Source: Heliopora coerulea
Lineage: Eukaryota; Cnidaria; Anthozoa; Scleralcyonacea; Helioporidae
Assembly: GCA_030142905.1 (NCBI GenBank)
Contig: JASJOG010000020.1
Location: forward strand, 1,673,501-1,737,500
DNA length: 64,000 nt
Direction: 5' to 3'
Shown here: piece after piece, positions 35,801-48,261 of the stretch
How positions within the stretch are numbered: position 1 is the stretch's first letter
Layout of the letters: every line of letters starts with the position of its first letter
Made by a program: the position numbers and the translations under genes
Notes under the pieces: generated by a model
What the model was told of the DNA's origin: nothing
What the model saw: only the letters and a program-made list of their open reading frames with translations
The model's database searches: none

Positions 35801-38271
35801 TTGGTTTACTTGAGAAGATGTTAAACTGGAACATTGCTGTAGAACGTTTTGGCAAAATCAACAAGCTGACCCAATTTCCAATTTCTTGTCTCGCTCATAG
35901 GTTGTGTTTACTGACGGCGTTTCTGGTGGTCAGTCCCTCGGCACAGCGGTTCAGCAACTGAAAAACAAAGGAGTGATTGTGTTCGCAATAGCCGTGGGAG
36001 ATAAAGTTGACACGAACCAGCTCAGGCAAATGACCATGCGAGATGACCTCGTATTCCAAGCCGATGATTTCCTTGACTTGTATGTCAAGGCCGGAGCCTT
36101 TTCCCGAAAGATCTGTCAACATGCTCGTAAGTTTTCCACCGTTACTTGATAAATATCATACACATTATCAAAACGACATTTTCAGAAGTACTTACTTAAC
36201 GTCACGAATGTTCAGCTTTAGTAAAGTCAACGAAGAAATTCGTTCATCCAATCGAACCCAAGTAGTAAATATTCCTCCTTCTGGACCATTGCTTTCTACC
36301 AAGTGAGCAATCAAGTCACGAAGAGTCAATTTCTCCACGCTGTACCAGATACTTTAGGTGAAAAATTTACACCGATCCGCAGATATGTTGAGAGCCTCGA
36401 CTGTTATCACTAAAAAAAAATATCAAAATAAAAGCTAATTGAAAACTGACATTACAGTCAACATCAACCTGAATCTTTGTAACTCTCAGTTCACCTTTTT
36501 CTACCCGTCTGATTGCAACGTCTCATACAAAAATTAACTGGGAAAGCCTTTTTTCCTTACAGAATTCAGAGGAGATCCAGGTCCACCCGGTCCACAGGGA
36601 CCTGATGGACCTACAGGACCACCAGGCCCAACAGGCCCTCAAGGTCCACCGGGAAATAAAGGCAGCATGGGACCACGTGGCCCCAAAGGAAACCCAGGAC
36701 CAGCAGGACCTTCTGGTGAAAGTGGAAGCCCTGGTGAGCCAGGTACCGATGGACCCGACGGACTTCCAGGACCCCGAGGACCAAAAGGACAACGCGGTGA
36801 ACCAGGTAGGTCACGGAAAATCTGTTCGAAATTAAACACAACGTTTTACTCTTCTTTCTGATTGGTTCTCGCGTTTTTGTTTACGCTAATGCTACAGTGC
36901 GATTTACCATCTGATTGTTTGCTTTCCGAAGGCGATCCTGGCACAAGGGGCTTTGCGGGAGACCCAGGTGAAGACGGTGATGACGGAAGTCGAGGGATTC
37001 CAGGATCTCAAGGACCAGATGGAGAAAAGGGAGACCCAGGTGATGATGGCCAAGACGGAACTGATGGATCTAACGGAAGAGATGGCGCAAAAGGAGAACA
37101 GGGTGAAACTGGAAACCGCGGGGATCGCGGGCCGCCTGGGTCTGATGGATCAAACGGAGCATCCGGTGCAAAGGGACAACCCGGGGCCAAAGGATCCTCT
37201 GGCAGATCCGGACCAAGTGGTCAACCAGGACCAAAAGGTGACCGAGGAGTTCGAGGTCCAAAAGGCGACGAGGGACCAGTTGGCGAGCCAGGTCGCAAGG
37301 GACCTGATGGAGACGATGGAGAAGACGGAGATTCAGGGGATACCGGTCCTGTTGGCGGACGAGGGATTATCGGCGCTCCGGGAGCCAAAGGAGAGCCTGG
37401 AGCTTCCGGAGAAGACGGTGTGAATGGATCAAATGGACCCGCAGGTAAGCGTTTGAAATAACGAAATACATGGGAAGTGACCACAACTGGCCTCTCTTAT
37501 TTCATTTTGGTTTCATGTGTCATTTGAGTCATTTCATTCTCCGACACACCTAATCTTACATGTTGGGCCTTCACACACTCTGTTGAGCGGTTACCAAAAC
37601 AGACCAGACTCATAGTTGTCGGGGAATTAAAGAGCCAGCGATTTAACGTGGTCTCACAATTTACTAATGTTGATGCAAAGCCAGAACTTTCACCACATTT
37701 CTTACACCTCGAGTGCATTTTCGATACAGGATCGAAGCCAGGTCTCGCAACTCGAAGTCTAATCTGGTGATCCCAGCAATCAAAGAAACTAGATTTTTTG
37801 TTGGTTTTTTTTTTTTTTTGTTACCGTTCATTTCATCCGTAGGCGTTAAAATTTACGAAAGCAAACGCACAGTTTGGAGCGCATCATTTCCAGACAATGT
37901 CGATAACAAGACCCGATTATTTGGACCTCGTCACAACCACACAAGAACACCTCTAATGTTCAGACACACTCGCTCTACATCGATATCTAATTGCTACTAT
38001 TATTCCTTCCATTTCAGGCCCCAAGGGACTTCCTGGTGACCCAGGACGGGACTCCGCGCAACAAATTTCGTGCACATACATACAAGGGTCAAAAGGTTCA
38101 AACACCATATCTTGTGGAGACCTCCGCTATACCGCTGTTGATTGTGGTTGCAGTCGAGGCTGTGGTGAATGGTCTATATCCAATAATGGTCAAGATTGCA
38201 CCTGCAAATGTAATACCTACGTGCCGCAGAGCTTCATCGAAGTGGGAGTCAATTGCTGCAAACTTCAATAG
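32851..38271 (+). CDS. secreted vWA-collagen with resistin-like C-terminal domain (copy 3)
   Basis: Seven exons join to 573 residues: 32851-32911, 33161-33235, 34739-35088, 35901-36126, 36563-36805, 36932-37444 and 38018-38271. All introns are GT-AG with consistent phases. Order: signal peptide ([18 protein letters not shown]), a short linker, and a von Willebrand A domain (about 50-232) flanked by C50 and a KIC cysteine. The metal site is complete: D61/S63/S65 of DGSDS, T132 and D167. An unbroken Gly-X-Y rod then runs from about 241 to 499. The ten-cysteine C-terminus (C508 to C570) has spacing 13-9-1-3-11-1-1-14 and the motif [10 protein letters not shown], very like resistin's CxCxxxCGxW. 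The vWA domain suggests metal-dependent binding to matrix or another partner. The gene runs head-to-head with copy 2. Confidence 0.92.
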
Positions 38272-38310
38272 AATTGCCCGGCCGGCCACAGATGACTTTT
38301 TGCGGAGAAA

Positions 38311-38316
38311 AATAAA
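38311..38316 (+). terminator. polyadenylation signal of the vWA-collagen gene
   Basis: AATAAA 40 bp after the TAG stop at 38269-38271. Confidence 0.7.
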
Positions 38317-38627
38317 CACAGATTCACGTTTTATGATAATTCAATTGCTGTAACGGAGATTTTTTGATATGTATAATTAAAGTTTGGAATCATTTACTTA
38401 CCGATTCCTTGGACGTATTGATTTCGCAATTTATTCATGATAGCTAGGGGACTTTTATGGGTTAGGTTCATCAATGTGGTCTCACTGGTCTGCTCTCCGT
38501 ATACCATTGTGAAGGTATCCTTACTTATATTGGATGATTTTATGAGCCGTGACCAAACATGTGAGCCGTAAAGTTCCCAAAGGAACCATCGCCCCCGAAA
38601 GGAACGATTTTAAACATGGGTCAACTT

Positions 38628-38810
38628 ACATGTCGGTGATGGTAGACCGTCCAGGTTAGTGTAGCCTTGAGAAAGACTGTCGGTGACTGACGTTTTGACA
38701 GCCTAAGCGGCGGTCATCTTCAGGGTCGAAAAAAAGAAGCCGTCAAAACGTCAGTCACCAGTCTTTCTCAAGACTACACTAACCTGGACGATCTCCCACC
38801 ACTAACATGT
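38628..38810. repeat. long imperfect palindrome with hammerhead-like core
   Basis: The arms at about 38628-38703 and 38739-38810 are inverted copies (ACATGT ends; TCCAGGTTAGTGTAG and GTCAGTCACC cores) with a few mismatches. On the minus strand the centre reads CTGAAGA, then T, then a hairpin (GACCGCC/GGCTGTC), then AAAACGTC. This resembles the Penelope-like hammerhead order, but with AAAA in place of GAAA and no clear stem I. Probably a decayed pseudo-LTR dimer. Confidence 0.65.
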
Positions 38811-41800
38811 ACTGATTCTCTCACGTTCAAATCATTTACTTGATAGGTCAAATTTTTGTTCTTCATCATGATGCGAAATAAATGTATTAAATTGCCTGCT
38901 TCAAACTTATCAATACGTAGTTCAAGTTAATTATGGATATCATCATCGATACCACAGATAATTCGAAAACATGCACAAAACGTGCTAAGAACACCAATGC
39001 TTTTCGTATTCTTTCGGTAAACTCATATAAGCTCAAGCTTATAAATAGATTAATTGTAAATTAGATCAATCTAATTTACAAGTTTAGAGATAACACCAGA
39101 AGGGCAAAATGATTTGGACAAAGAACTGAGGAGGAAATTGGAACTTCTCACTCCTACCGCAGACAATTCAGTTTAAGACAAGTGGGCATGTAGTCTAGGC
39201 CATACCGACGGAACACTTTGTGAAAATCATTTTACCATAAAAAAGCAATAGTCTGATAATATTTGTCATGATTTACTTCAGATAAGCATTTTTGCCATCC
39301 GAATGTAACGATCCCCAAAAGTAACGATAGAGAAGGATGCTAAATCCGAAAGTAACTAACCTCATTACTTTGGAAACTTTACGGTATTCTTATTGAGGTC
39401 CTTTTACACGCGTGGTTTTGTGCCTTGCGAAAGCTATCATGGTGCGCCTGTTAAACTCACGACAGCATCGAGGATAAGCCGGAACGATTCATATTGGTGA
39501 TGCCTTGCTAAGGTTTGACGTGTGTCTACGGAGACTGGCCACTTGTGATGGATACTTTGATTAAGATTCTTTCTCGCTAACCAATTCGAGCTAAAGGGTA
39601 CTTAAGATCTACGACGTGAACTTCAAAGACGAAGTCCTTTAAACGAAAGAATTTTTCATGCGAGACAAAGAGAATGAATACAATTTTTATTTTCAACACC
39701 GTCGTGTCCCTCGGCATACAACGTCACCCAGACCATTTTCACGTCTTCAGGACGACGTCAGCTCGCGGAGTGAAAAAAGTTGTTACTTAAGAATGAATTC
39801 AACGCGAGACTACAGTCGTTTTAGGAAGACTAGAGAGTTTAGGAGCCATAAACCAAGCCACAAGTATCAAGTACGGTGGCTAACATCCTGTCGTCCTTTA
39901 AGTTCACATCGTAGATCTTAAGGTTCCTAGTATTACAGACCTTAAGCATATGACGTTCTTGAGTCACGGACGCCAACCGGAAAATTTGACGAACTGATGT
40001 TTTTGATATTTGGGCCATGGGTTCTTTGAATAGAATTTTTTTATGCGAGCAAATATGTATAACTTAAAAATCCCAGGGGAGATCATGCATAACGCGTCTA
40101 CTCAGCGAGGCAGAGGTGAACTTAAGTGATAGATGTTGACGTTGTAGGAGTAGACGTCGTCTTTAGAACATGGAAATGTTGTCCGTGATGTCTGTACATC
40201 ATGAAAAAGGCGTTTTACAACTTCGACGATGCCATAGGAAGTTCATATCATTCTTTTTCTTTGTTTCGAATGAAGAATTCTAGTGAAGGAAAAAGTCGTT
40301 CGTGATTCAAGAACACCTGTTGCTCAAGCTCTCTACTATAACTTAGCGAAACTATTCAGCGTGGTTTACTGTCCCTCGAATAGCAATTCTGATTCTGGTC
40401 ATTCCGCTCTCCAAGCAGAGCCTTAAACCTATATTACGAAGGTTATAAAGTCTCGTGTAGCTGCTAGTCTCGGCTTTTTCAAACGGAGTCCTTGTGTTTG
40501 CGCAAGCCATAATTTTGGTCTGGTTCCACTCGCTTGAAGGCTTTACACAATACAAACAACCTAGGAACCCGTAAGGAGTATTTCACCCAGTAAGTTCTCG
40601 ACAAATTACGTCCTCGCGGCTCTAGGACTGTTGCTGCATTGGGCCCACATCGCCATTAAACCTCTTCTCCAGGCCACTGCAACAAAGATGCATTATTTTT
40701 CATTGGCCAGAATGACGATGACGGCATCCCACACTAACACAAAAACTCAGTTGCTTCAATTCTTAAATCCTTGTCTATTATTACAAGTTTCCCAGAGACA
40801 AGCGTTTAATATCAAGTTTCAAGGAAGGATATTCAGGTTAGCAAAACTCATTGGTATGTTTATTCAAGAGGACTGGACATACGTGTTTCTACATATTATA
40901 AACCGTTGCTATAACCTCTAAGCTCCAAGTAGGAGAGTAGAAAGAAGCACTATATTCCTAATGTTGGAAGGAGCAAATTTTTGTCAGCCTAAACAGAAGA
41001 CTTCAGACTTCTGAACTATTATAAATCATTCTAAGTATGAAAATATTCTCACATACCTCCATGTAACAGTAGAAATATCCTAAACCGAACCACTTCAGAA
41101 ATGTATGCTTCACAGTCGAGTTTGAATCGCTCAATGGTTAGAGCAGGCCAATAGCAATTAGAAGATGATGCGTTCGATTTCTTTTTGGGACTCAAACGCC
41201 TATGCACCATAGCTGACTCGTCAGCCAATCGTAGATTTCCAGAGATAACTCCAGTGGAAAAAGAGTAATTCTAGGCAGAGAACTTCGTGTGAGCACCGAC
41301 CCCTCGTCTCTGCATCAGTCTCACCCAAGCTCTAGTAGATCTAGATTTTTGGAGAGCATAACGTGCCGTGTAAACCTCAATATCACAGAACGCTAGAGTT
41401 AAGTGATCTTCAGAAGCACTTCAAACGCCAAAATGTCTACGAATGAAAGTGCGGTAGAAGTGCTCCATTGAGGGAACTAGGAGACCACGGGACCAACACA
41501 GAATGAGATACCGAAACAACAGGCGTTAAAAGTAAACTAAACTCTACTGTACATGTCCAATACTGTCTAAGATTGCATATGGTTTGAGCAAAATCATACG
41601 GGACCTACTTATACCATTCAAAAGTGAAGCTTTTCAGAGAAATAGGAAGAGATTTTCAAACACGTCTGACAGTCTCCAAGGTCGGGCGACCATCATCATA
41701 ATCTCTGTGAGCCAGTGAAGACAAACACATGCTCCAGCAAGTGAACATAAGAACCTCTGGTCTAATAGGCCAGTGATAAAGCTAGCATTTATAATTTGGG

Positions 41801-42217
41801 CTGAAAAGTGATAATTCTTAACAAATTCTAAGACAACAAACAGCAAGTATAACAGTCGTCGATTCGTTACAACAGTTCACAAAGATTAAAATGGAAGGAC
41901 GTTAAGAACGTGAACTTTACACATTCGAATGAATCGGGGCGATTTATCATCTTGATGTATAGAATTGATTTAAAGTACGTTGGGTCCGCTTTTGGCAAAC
42001 ACTGCATTACACTTTTGATTTACTTGTCAGTTGAGGCCATAAATCGGGATGATAAACCAATCTGATTGTGAGATTTAAACCCGCCGTTAGTTCGAGAGCT
42101 GTAGCGACGTGTAGGAGTACTTGTGTATTTGACAGTTTGTGGTCCTTAAGTAAAAGTAAAACCCCAAGCGAAACTCAGCACTTCAACACGCCAAAATTCT
42201 ACAATAACTGCATGCGT
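38811..42217. other. intergenic, no gene recognised
   Basis: No coding exons recognised. The only structured feature I can support is the tRNA-like sequence at 41118-41195. Confidence 0.45.
41118..41195 (+). repeat. tRNA-like sequence, probably a SINE head or tRNA pseudogene
   Basis: GAGTTTG at the start pairs in part with GACTCAA at the end. An A-box-like GCTCAATGGTTAGAGC and a B-box-like GTTCGATTTC lie at the expected spacing. The anticodon arm is not convincing, so I do not call a functional tRNA. Confidence 0.45.
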
Positions 42218-43262
42218 CATCATCATCATCATCATAAGGCTTTATTAGAAATGAAAATTTATTAGCATACACGGTATCATTTCATTCAAAGAATGCTCTT
42301 CCAATGAGCCGTGCAATAAAAAAGAAATTATAACCTGTGACAAAATTAAAAATATTTGTACACAGGCCATTACACACACATACATGAACATACATGTCCG
42401 TGAAAGCAAAAGCACACGCGTACATGTACACCCATGCTAAGCACATTAAGATATTAAAAATTTAACTTATATTACATTGGAAGCCCAATTCCACCGAATC
42501 GCCCCTCCATAGCTATAAAGAATTTTTAAAAGACTGAACAGTTGGCCTATTCCTTGTTACATCAGGAAGCTCATTCCATAGAACAGCCCCTCGGCAGCCA
42601 AAAGTACGTTTTCCAGCCTCTGTCAAAGGCCTTGGTATAAAGATATTGCTAGAGCTGCCTATATGAATGAATCTGGGAGGTTGTTTCAAATAGTAAATTA
42701 AGCTCTTCAGGATACAAATGGTTCAATGATTTATAAATGGTAACTGCCATTTGCTTATTACGACGTTGTTCAAGAGTATCCCATCCAAGGGATTGCAATA
42801 GATCGACCGCACTGACATTGTAATCAGAAAAAGTTATAATTCTAATTGCCCTATTTTGAAGCTTTTGGAGTTTGTCAGACAGGGTTTTTCCTAAACAGCC
42901 CCATATTTCACTACAATAATCTAGATAAGGTAGTACCAATGCTTTATACATCAATAGCAATGTATCATAAGGGACTAGGCATCTATTTTGCATTAAGACC
43001 CCAAGACATGTTGATACCTTTTTACATAGACCATCAACGTGTACCTGCCAATTTAGCACTTCATCAATTTCAACACCTAGATATTTGTAGGAATTAACTC
43101 TTTCCATATACATTCCATCTATTCCAATATTGAAATGGTAGTCAAGGCTACTAAGGCGTTTTTGACTACCAATCATTGGATACTTCGATTTTTTAACATT
43201 TAAAGTGAGTTTATTTGCTCGTAACCAAATTTGAACATTCTTTAGTTCATTATTTAATATTG
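42218..43262 (-). mobile_element. 5'-truncated non-LTR retrotransposon (LINE) with (ATG)n tail
   Basis: The minus strand encodes the end of a reverse transcriptase: YKYLGVEIDEVLNW, LVLPYLDYCSEIWG, LQNRAIRIIT, then a stop at 42649. The frame continues after a shift near 42665 as FIPRPLTEAGKRTFG and AVLWNELPD, ending near 42520. An AT-rich 3' UTR follows, with ATAAAG and a terminal (ATG)n run (CAT x6 on plus, 42218-42235). Upstream homology ends near 43262 (NILNNELKNVQIWL). The frameshift and missing 5' half make it a dead copy. It is a different family from the fragment at 24309-24811. Confidence 0.85.
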
Positions 43263-45008
43263 TTTACGTTGCAACTAGGATGATACCAAGCAGTTAGAAT
43301 GAAAGGACTGCTGCAACCAAAGCTAAAAGTTCAAGATACGAAAGTATTGATCACATGAGGTGTTTCTAGGGTTCTGCTTGGATAAGACGTGTTTTGCTAT
43401 AACTGGAACGAGCTGGAATTTGTGATCTCGAAGATGATGTAAGCATGCCCAGTTTACTGAGGTTTTCAAAGGCAATTTACCCCGACTCTTCCTCATTTTC
43501 ATCATCCAATTACTATACTATAGTTTGAAGTGATTTTGTAGTTACTAAACAATTCCAGGCCATTTGATGAGACGGGCTCAAAAATCGCTTTTCTGAGGAT
43601 AGGGCTTGACGAACGTTCATCAATCATCTAAAGATATCTCCAAGTACCCACATCTACAACATATGTCGAAAACCAAGCCATGTCGGGGTGTTAAAGGGAA
43701 ACGGCAGCCGGTATTTGGTTCCTTTATTTCCACACGTTACTGCGAGAAAACTGGCGTCACAAAAAGTACTTTAGTTTTTTGACATGAGTGATGCATACTT
43801 TCCCTGCAGTTGAAGCTTTCGTAAGCAACCACCCAAAGTATCAAGGAAAGATGATCGTTAACCGCTTAAAAAACTCATTCATAATTCACGAAAACACAAA
43901 AGATTTCGGCTGCTAATTCGTATTCTGTAAATCGCATACAGAATACTAATTAGAATTATGAACTTTTCCTTTCGAATTTCTACGTTAAATTTTACCGAAA
44001 CTTCAAAATAACTCGTAAACATGGCCATTTAAATGTATTCTTATTTTAAGAAAGATACAATATTCGCGTCCAATCTATATGGGATTTACTACGGCTCGCC
44101 TTGTAAATCGCATACAGATTGGTTGCTCATATCGTATCAATTACTTTGATATATTTGATGAGTCTTAAACAACGAACAAACGTGAGCTAATTTTAAAAAA
44201 TCTGTCATAATGGATTTGGCTACTACATTTTTTTCCTTTACTTTACTTATACTTTACTTGTATTAATACATTTTTCTAAATCATGCACATACGAACTTTA
44301 CCGAATGCTAATGATAATATGTTCATACTAAAAGAACGTTATTACGACGGATAACTACAACATCAAAGAGTAAATAACAGTAAAACTGGATTAATATTGG
44401 CATAGGTTGCCAAAATTTAAATTACATTTCAATATTGGCCTAAGACTGACCACTCTAAAGTGCAGCAAACGCGGGCTTAAAGTATAATATCTAACGCATT
44501 CCATACATCCCCAGCAAAATTTTAACTGTTATCCAGGGACCCCATCTTCGAGAAGCTTGAGATTTACGAATATCATTTCCTCCTTTGTGTTACAACAATG
44601 AAAACCACTCCTAAATGAAAATCTGAAAATCACTAGAAAAGAATGTAAAATCAAGAAAGTCATTAACAGCCTTGGAAGTAAAATTAACGCGGTGCTCTGG
44701 TATTCGACAGTTTAAGGGTTTCCAACGAGGTCTAGCAGGTGCATCGCTTGCAGAAATGAAGCGCATGAAGGACGGTCTAAGATGAGTTACGCAGCCATAT
44801 TAAGAGAAACCTGAAGATCAGCGATTAAAGTAACATTAGCCCGTTCTTCTCTTGTGTCACTTTCATTTGACCACAAGCAGTCTGCTCCTCCAGTTAGTTT
44901 CAACAGATTTTTTTACTACAGTAAAAAAAAACTCACATGTCAACACATCTGTTGACCATTTCAAGTCTATCGAAAGGTCACCAGAGCTTGCAAAGTTGCT
45001 ACTGTTTG

Positions 45009-45111
45009 CTTTAACTCTTTCCTGTCCGAAACGTCTCTCTTGACGAGTAAGATCGTCTGGAGTTAACCAGAGTAAAATTAAAAAGTCGGGTAAGGACCAG
45101 AGAGAGTTAAT
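45009..45111. repeat. short MITE-like palindrome
   Basis: TTTAACTCTTTCCTGTCC near the left end and GGACCAGAGAGAGTTAA at the right are imperfect inverted ends about 100 bp apart. The interior has GTCTGGAGTTAACCAGAGTAAA. No target duplication was identified. Confidence 0.45.
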
Positions 45112-46125
45112 CTTTGTCTGGAGTGCCCGGTTATCGGAGGTTCGAAATAACAGGAAAAAATCCCAAAATAGCGACGCTGGGGAAGTCGTTTACAAGAGCC
45201 AGCGCTAGTCGTGGGGCTCTGCCTTCGTCATATTTTGAAAAATTCAGCAGTTTTTAGCTCGCTATTTTCAAGTAGGTTGTCAACCTTACGCAAGTTCCTT
45301 AACCAGTCTTCCACAATCCACAATAAAAATAACCCTAGCAACCAGTTTCGGTCAGCAAAGAGCTAGATTGGAAATAGCACAAAGAACTTGCCGTGGTAAC
45401 GCACCCATAGCGATTATCCAGTATGTCTCAGTCGGTAACCCAGTGAACATTGACGAATTTCCCACGACTCTTCAAGACAAGTTGACAATTTGAAAGGGGT
45501 TTTAAAGAAGGTATGAGATTTGTGTATATTTAACCTCGAGCATGTTTATAAAGAAGTTTAATTCAACAAAATACGGTAACTAACGCAAAATTAAAATTAT
45601 AACCTCGATCAGCTCCTCACACGTACCTCTGATACACAGAGAAAACTTCTGAAGAAATCACTCAGCTGTGAAGGTTTTCAACATACGAAATCTTATGGAA
45701 CTATATTCCAACGAAAAGGACTTTAAACAAAACTTTAGAAACTCTAATTATTCCCCTGTTACTTACAACACCGGTATTGTAATAGACAAAGTCGCTCGCT
45801 GGTTGTTTTTTCTTTCTCTTATAAGAAGCGTTTGTCATTCTCCAAAAATGCCTTCATTTAACCTTGAAACACACGCATCTACAAGGTTTTGTCAACTAAG
45901 CTCATTGTTCTCTATATCTGTAGGTATCGCAGTCTCCTTTACACTACGGAGGATGTAGTGGTTTAGTAATTTGGAAATATATGTACTTAGAGTTTTTGCA
46001 GAGATACGATGAAGTTGCGTTCAGTGATTAACTGAGTTACCTGCAGACAAGATTCCTACACCACTGTAATAATTGGACCGAACAATGTCGGAGAATCAAG
46101 AGACCTTTCATAAAAATGAATTTCG

Positions 46126-46218
46126 AAAAAAAAAAACAAACAAAAAAACAAAAAAAAAAAAAAAAACAAACCAAAAAACAAAAAAAAAAAAAAACAAACC
46201 AAAAAACCAAAGAAAACA
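46126..46218. repeat. A-rich (CAAAA)n simple repeat
   Basis: About 90 bp of A runs punctuated by single C, CAAAC or CCAAA. The Phe/Cys-rich frame on the minus strand is an artefact. Confidence 0.9.
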
Positions 46219-48261
46219 AGCTCGAGAAGAGAAATAGGCGAAAATTGCTCATGATTAAAAGAGCCAAGTAATCACCACACTAACAAAGAACGAGGTATCT
46301 AAGGCAACTGACTATTAAAGAAAACTAATTTTAGCTGACATGTCAACGCACACATTTGCCACAAAAAAAGACACCGTTTTGAATTCGAACTAGGTATACT
46401 GAAAGAGTTTTCACGTAGGTATAATTGTGTATTTAAAATCAAGAGTCGGTTCGAGTAAAACTCTGCATAAGTATCAAATTCGTCTATGAATCATACCTCG
46501 TGTTAATTCAACGCATACTAATCTCAATAAAAAAAGTGACGGAAATTGTCTATTCCTAAGTACAGGATGCTAGTTCAACGAGCATTGTACCCAAGCTCTT
46601 CTTGTTATATCGCAAAGAAAAAGCATTGCCATGCAGTCGACAATTTCACGAAATATAACACAAAACAAACCCGGAAACTAAACATCTTGTTGACTCATGA
46701 TAAAAGACGAGTAAAAGACAAGACGAAATCATTAACAGTGATATTTCCACTTCACTTCAAAGTCTTTGTTTCAATTCGTCTTGTGTTTTACTCAAATCTT
46801 GAGTTAACAAGATGTTTATTTTCGCAGTGTGTGTTTTCATTATGTTCTTTAGCAAAAGAGAACTTGGTTTATTCCATTTTAAGTGGCCTTAGCATTCTCA
46901 CGTCGGCTTAACGGTAATCCGGACGAACGTTGAGGTTCTCACTTCCACTTCGCAATCATTCTCACGAAGTACGACATAAAGAAAACACTTTACGACTATC
47001 CTTCAAGGCGGAGCTCAAAAATTCGTTCGTCACTGTTCGTAGCTGACCAACACCACCTTCATGGCTAGACTAAAAGTTTCTCCTTCAGCTTTCTTACTCC
47101 TTGTCTGCATCTTCTCAAGCTTGTATCTTTTTCGGTTTGAGTTTGTTCATATTAGACAATACAATGCTTTATATTATACAATGGCGCTTGCACTGTAAAT
47201 ACTATAGCACGTAATGGTAAAAGGGGAAAAAGATTTAGTCATCGATATTTAGATATCGTTGTGATTTTCGTAGATGCGGGGAGAGGTTTCCCTTGACAAA
47301 CTAAGCTACCAACATACAATAAAGAATAACCTAATAGAAAATTACTGATGGACGAAAGAACGAACGAGAGGCAGGAGATCTTAAACAAAACAGCTTTCAA
47401 AGTTCTTTGTCAAATGAAAGAGGCCAACAAGTGACCATAAATGAGTTAAATAGGTAACGAAGATCTTAACAAGCCAGGCATGACAACCGTTTAGATAGCT
47501 TATACCCTTATATATACATTCCCTCGTTTTCTCTCACCCTCTCTCTATATTTGTTTATGTTTATGTCATAGAGTATATGTTTTTAAAAGCATTTGCATGA
47601 ACATGCAATTAAAGTTTCTTCCGAGGGTGTTTATCATCAGTAAGATTTTAAATCCAACCGTTACGAATGTTTTTACCGCGTTATCGTACAATTACGCATC
47701 CATGTCGCTGAACCAAGCAGTCATAATTTACCTTGGAGTCAAACAGCTAGAAAAAAAGCCAGAGATCCTGGTTGTTATGGCAACAGTTGACAAGAAAACA
47801 CATCTCAGTCACAATCTATCGACTATAGAAGAAAGGAGCACGCTCTATACGTGATCGTACCCTGACGAACTTGGAATATTTTTAGAACGAATTGTCAACG
47901 GCAATTAATCTTCGAACGTATACCTTCTCAGCGGCTGGTCTTATTTATTTTTACTTTGATTAATTGGCTGAAAAACTCCGCTCATTTAAAATTTAATTAA
48001 GAAAACGATAAATTGGAAGAAGCAGACTAACAGTGCGCCTAGTTCGCAAGGGAATTCAAGGTCGCAGGAGCCAGAAAGAGCACCCTTGTATATCTCCATA
48101 TTATACATAATTACTGTTGGTTCAAGACTCTCAAGCGAATATTATCGAAAAGTTGCCAAGCTTTACTTGGCAGTATACTTCACATATTCGCTTCTACCAC
48201 CAGGATTGAAGACGCCAGGTTGGGCATTGACTTTTGATATCCAATCTCATCGTCTACTAAC

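Larger units (their letters stand above)
43263..48261. other. intergenic, no gene recognised
   Basis: No multi-exon or single-exon gene recognised upstream of the class A receptor. It contains the two repeats listed at 45009 and 46126. Confidence 0.45.

Noticed and set aside
46037..46267. Phe/Cys-rich minus-strand frame resembling a membrane protein
   Set aside because: It is the translation of the A-rich (CAAAA)n repeat.
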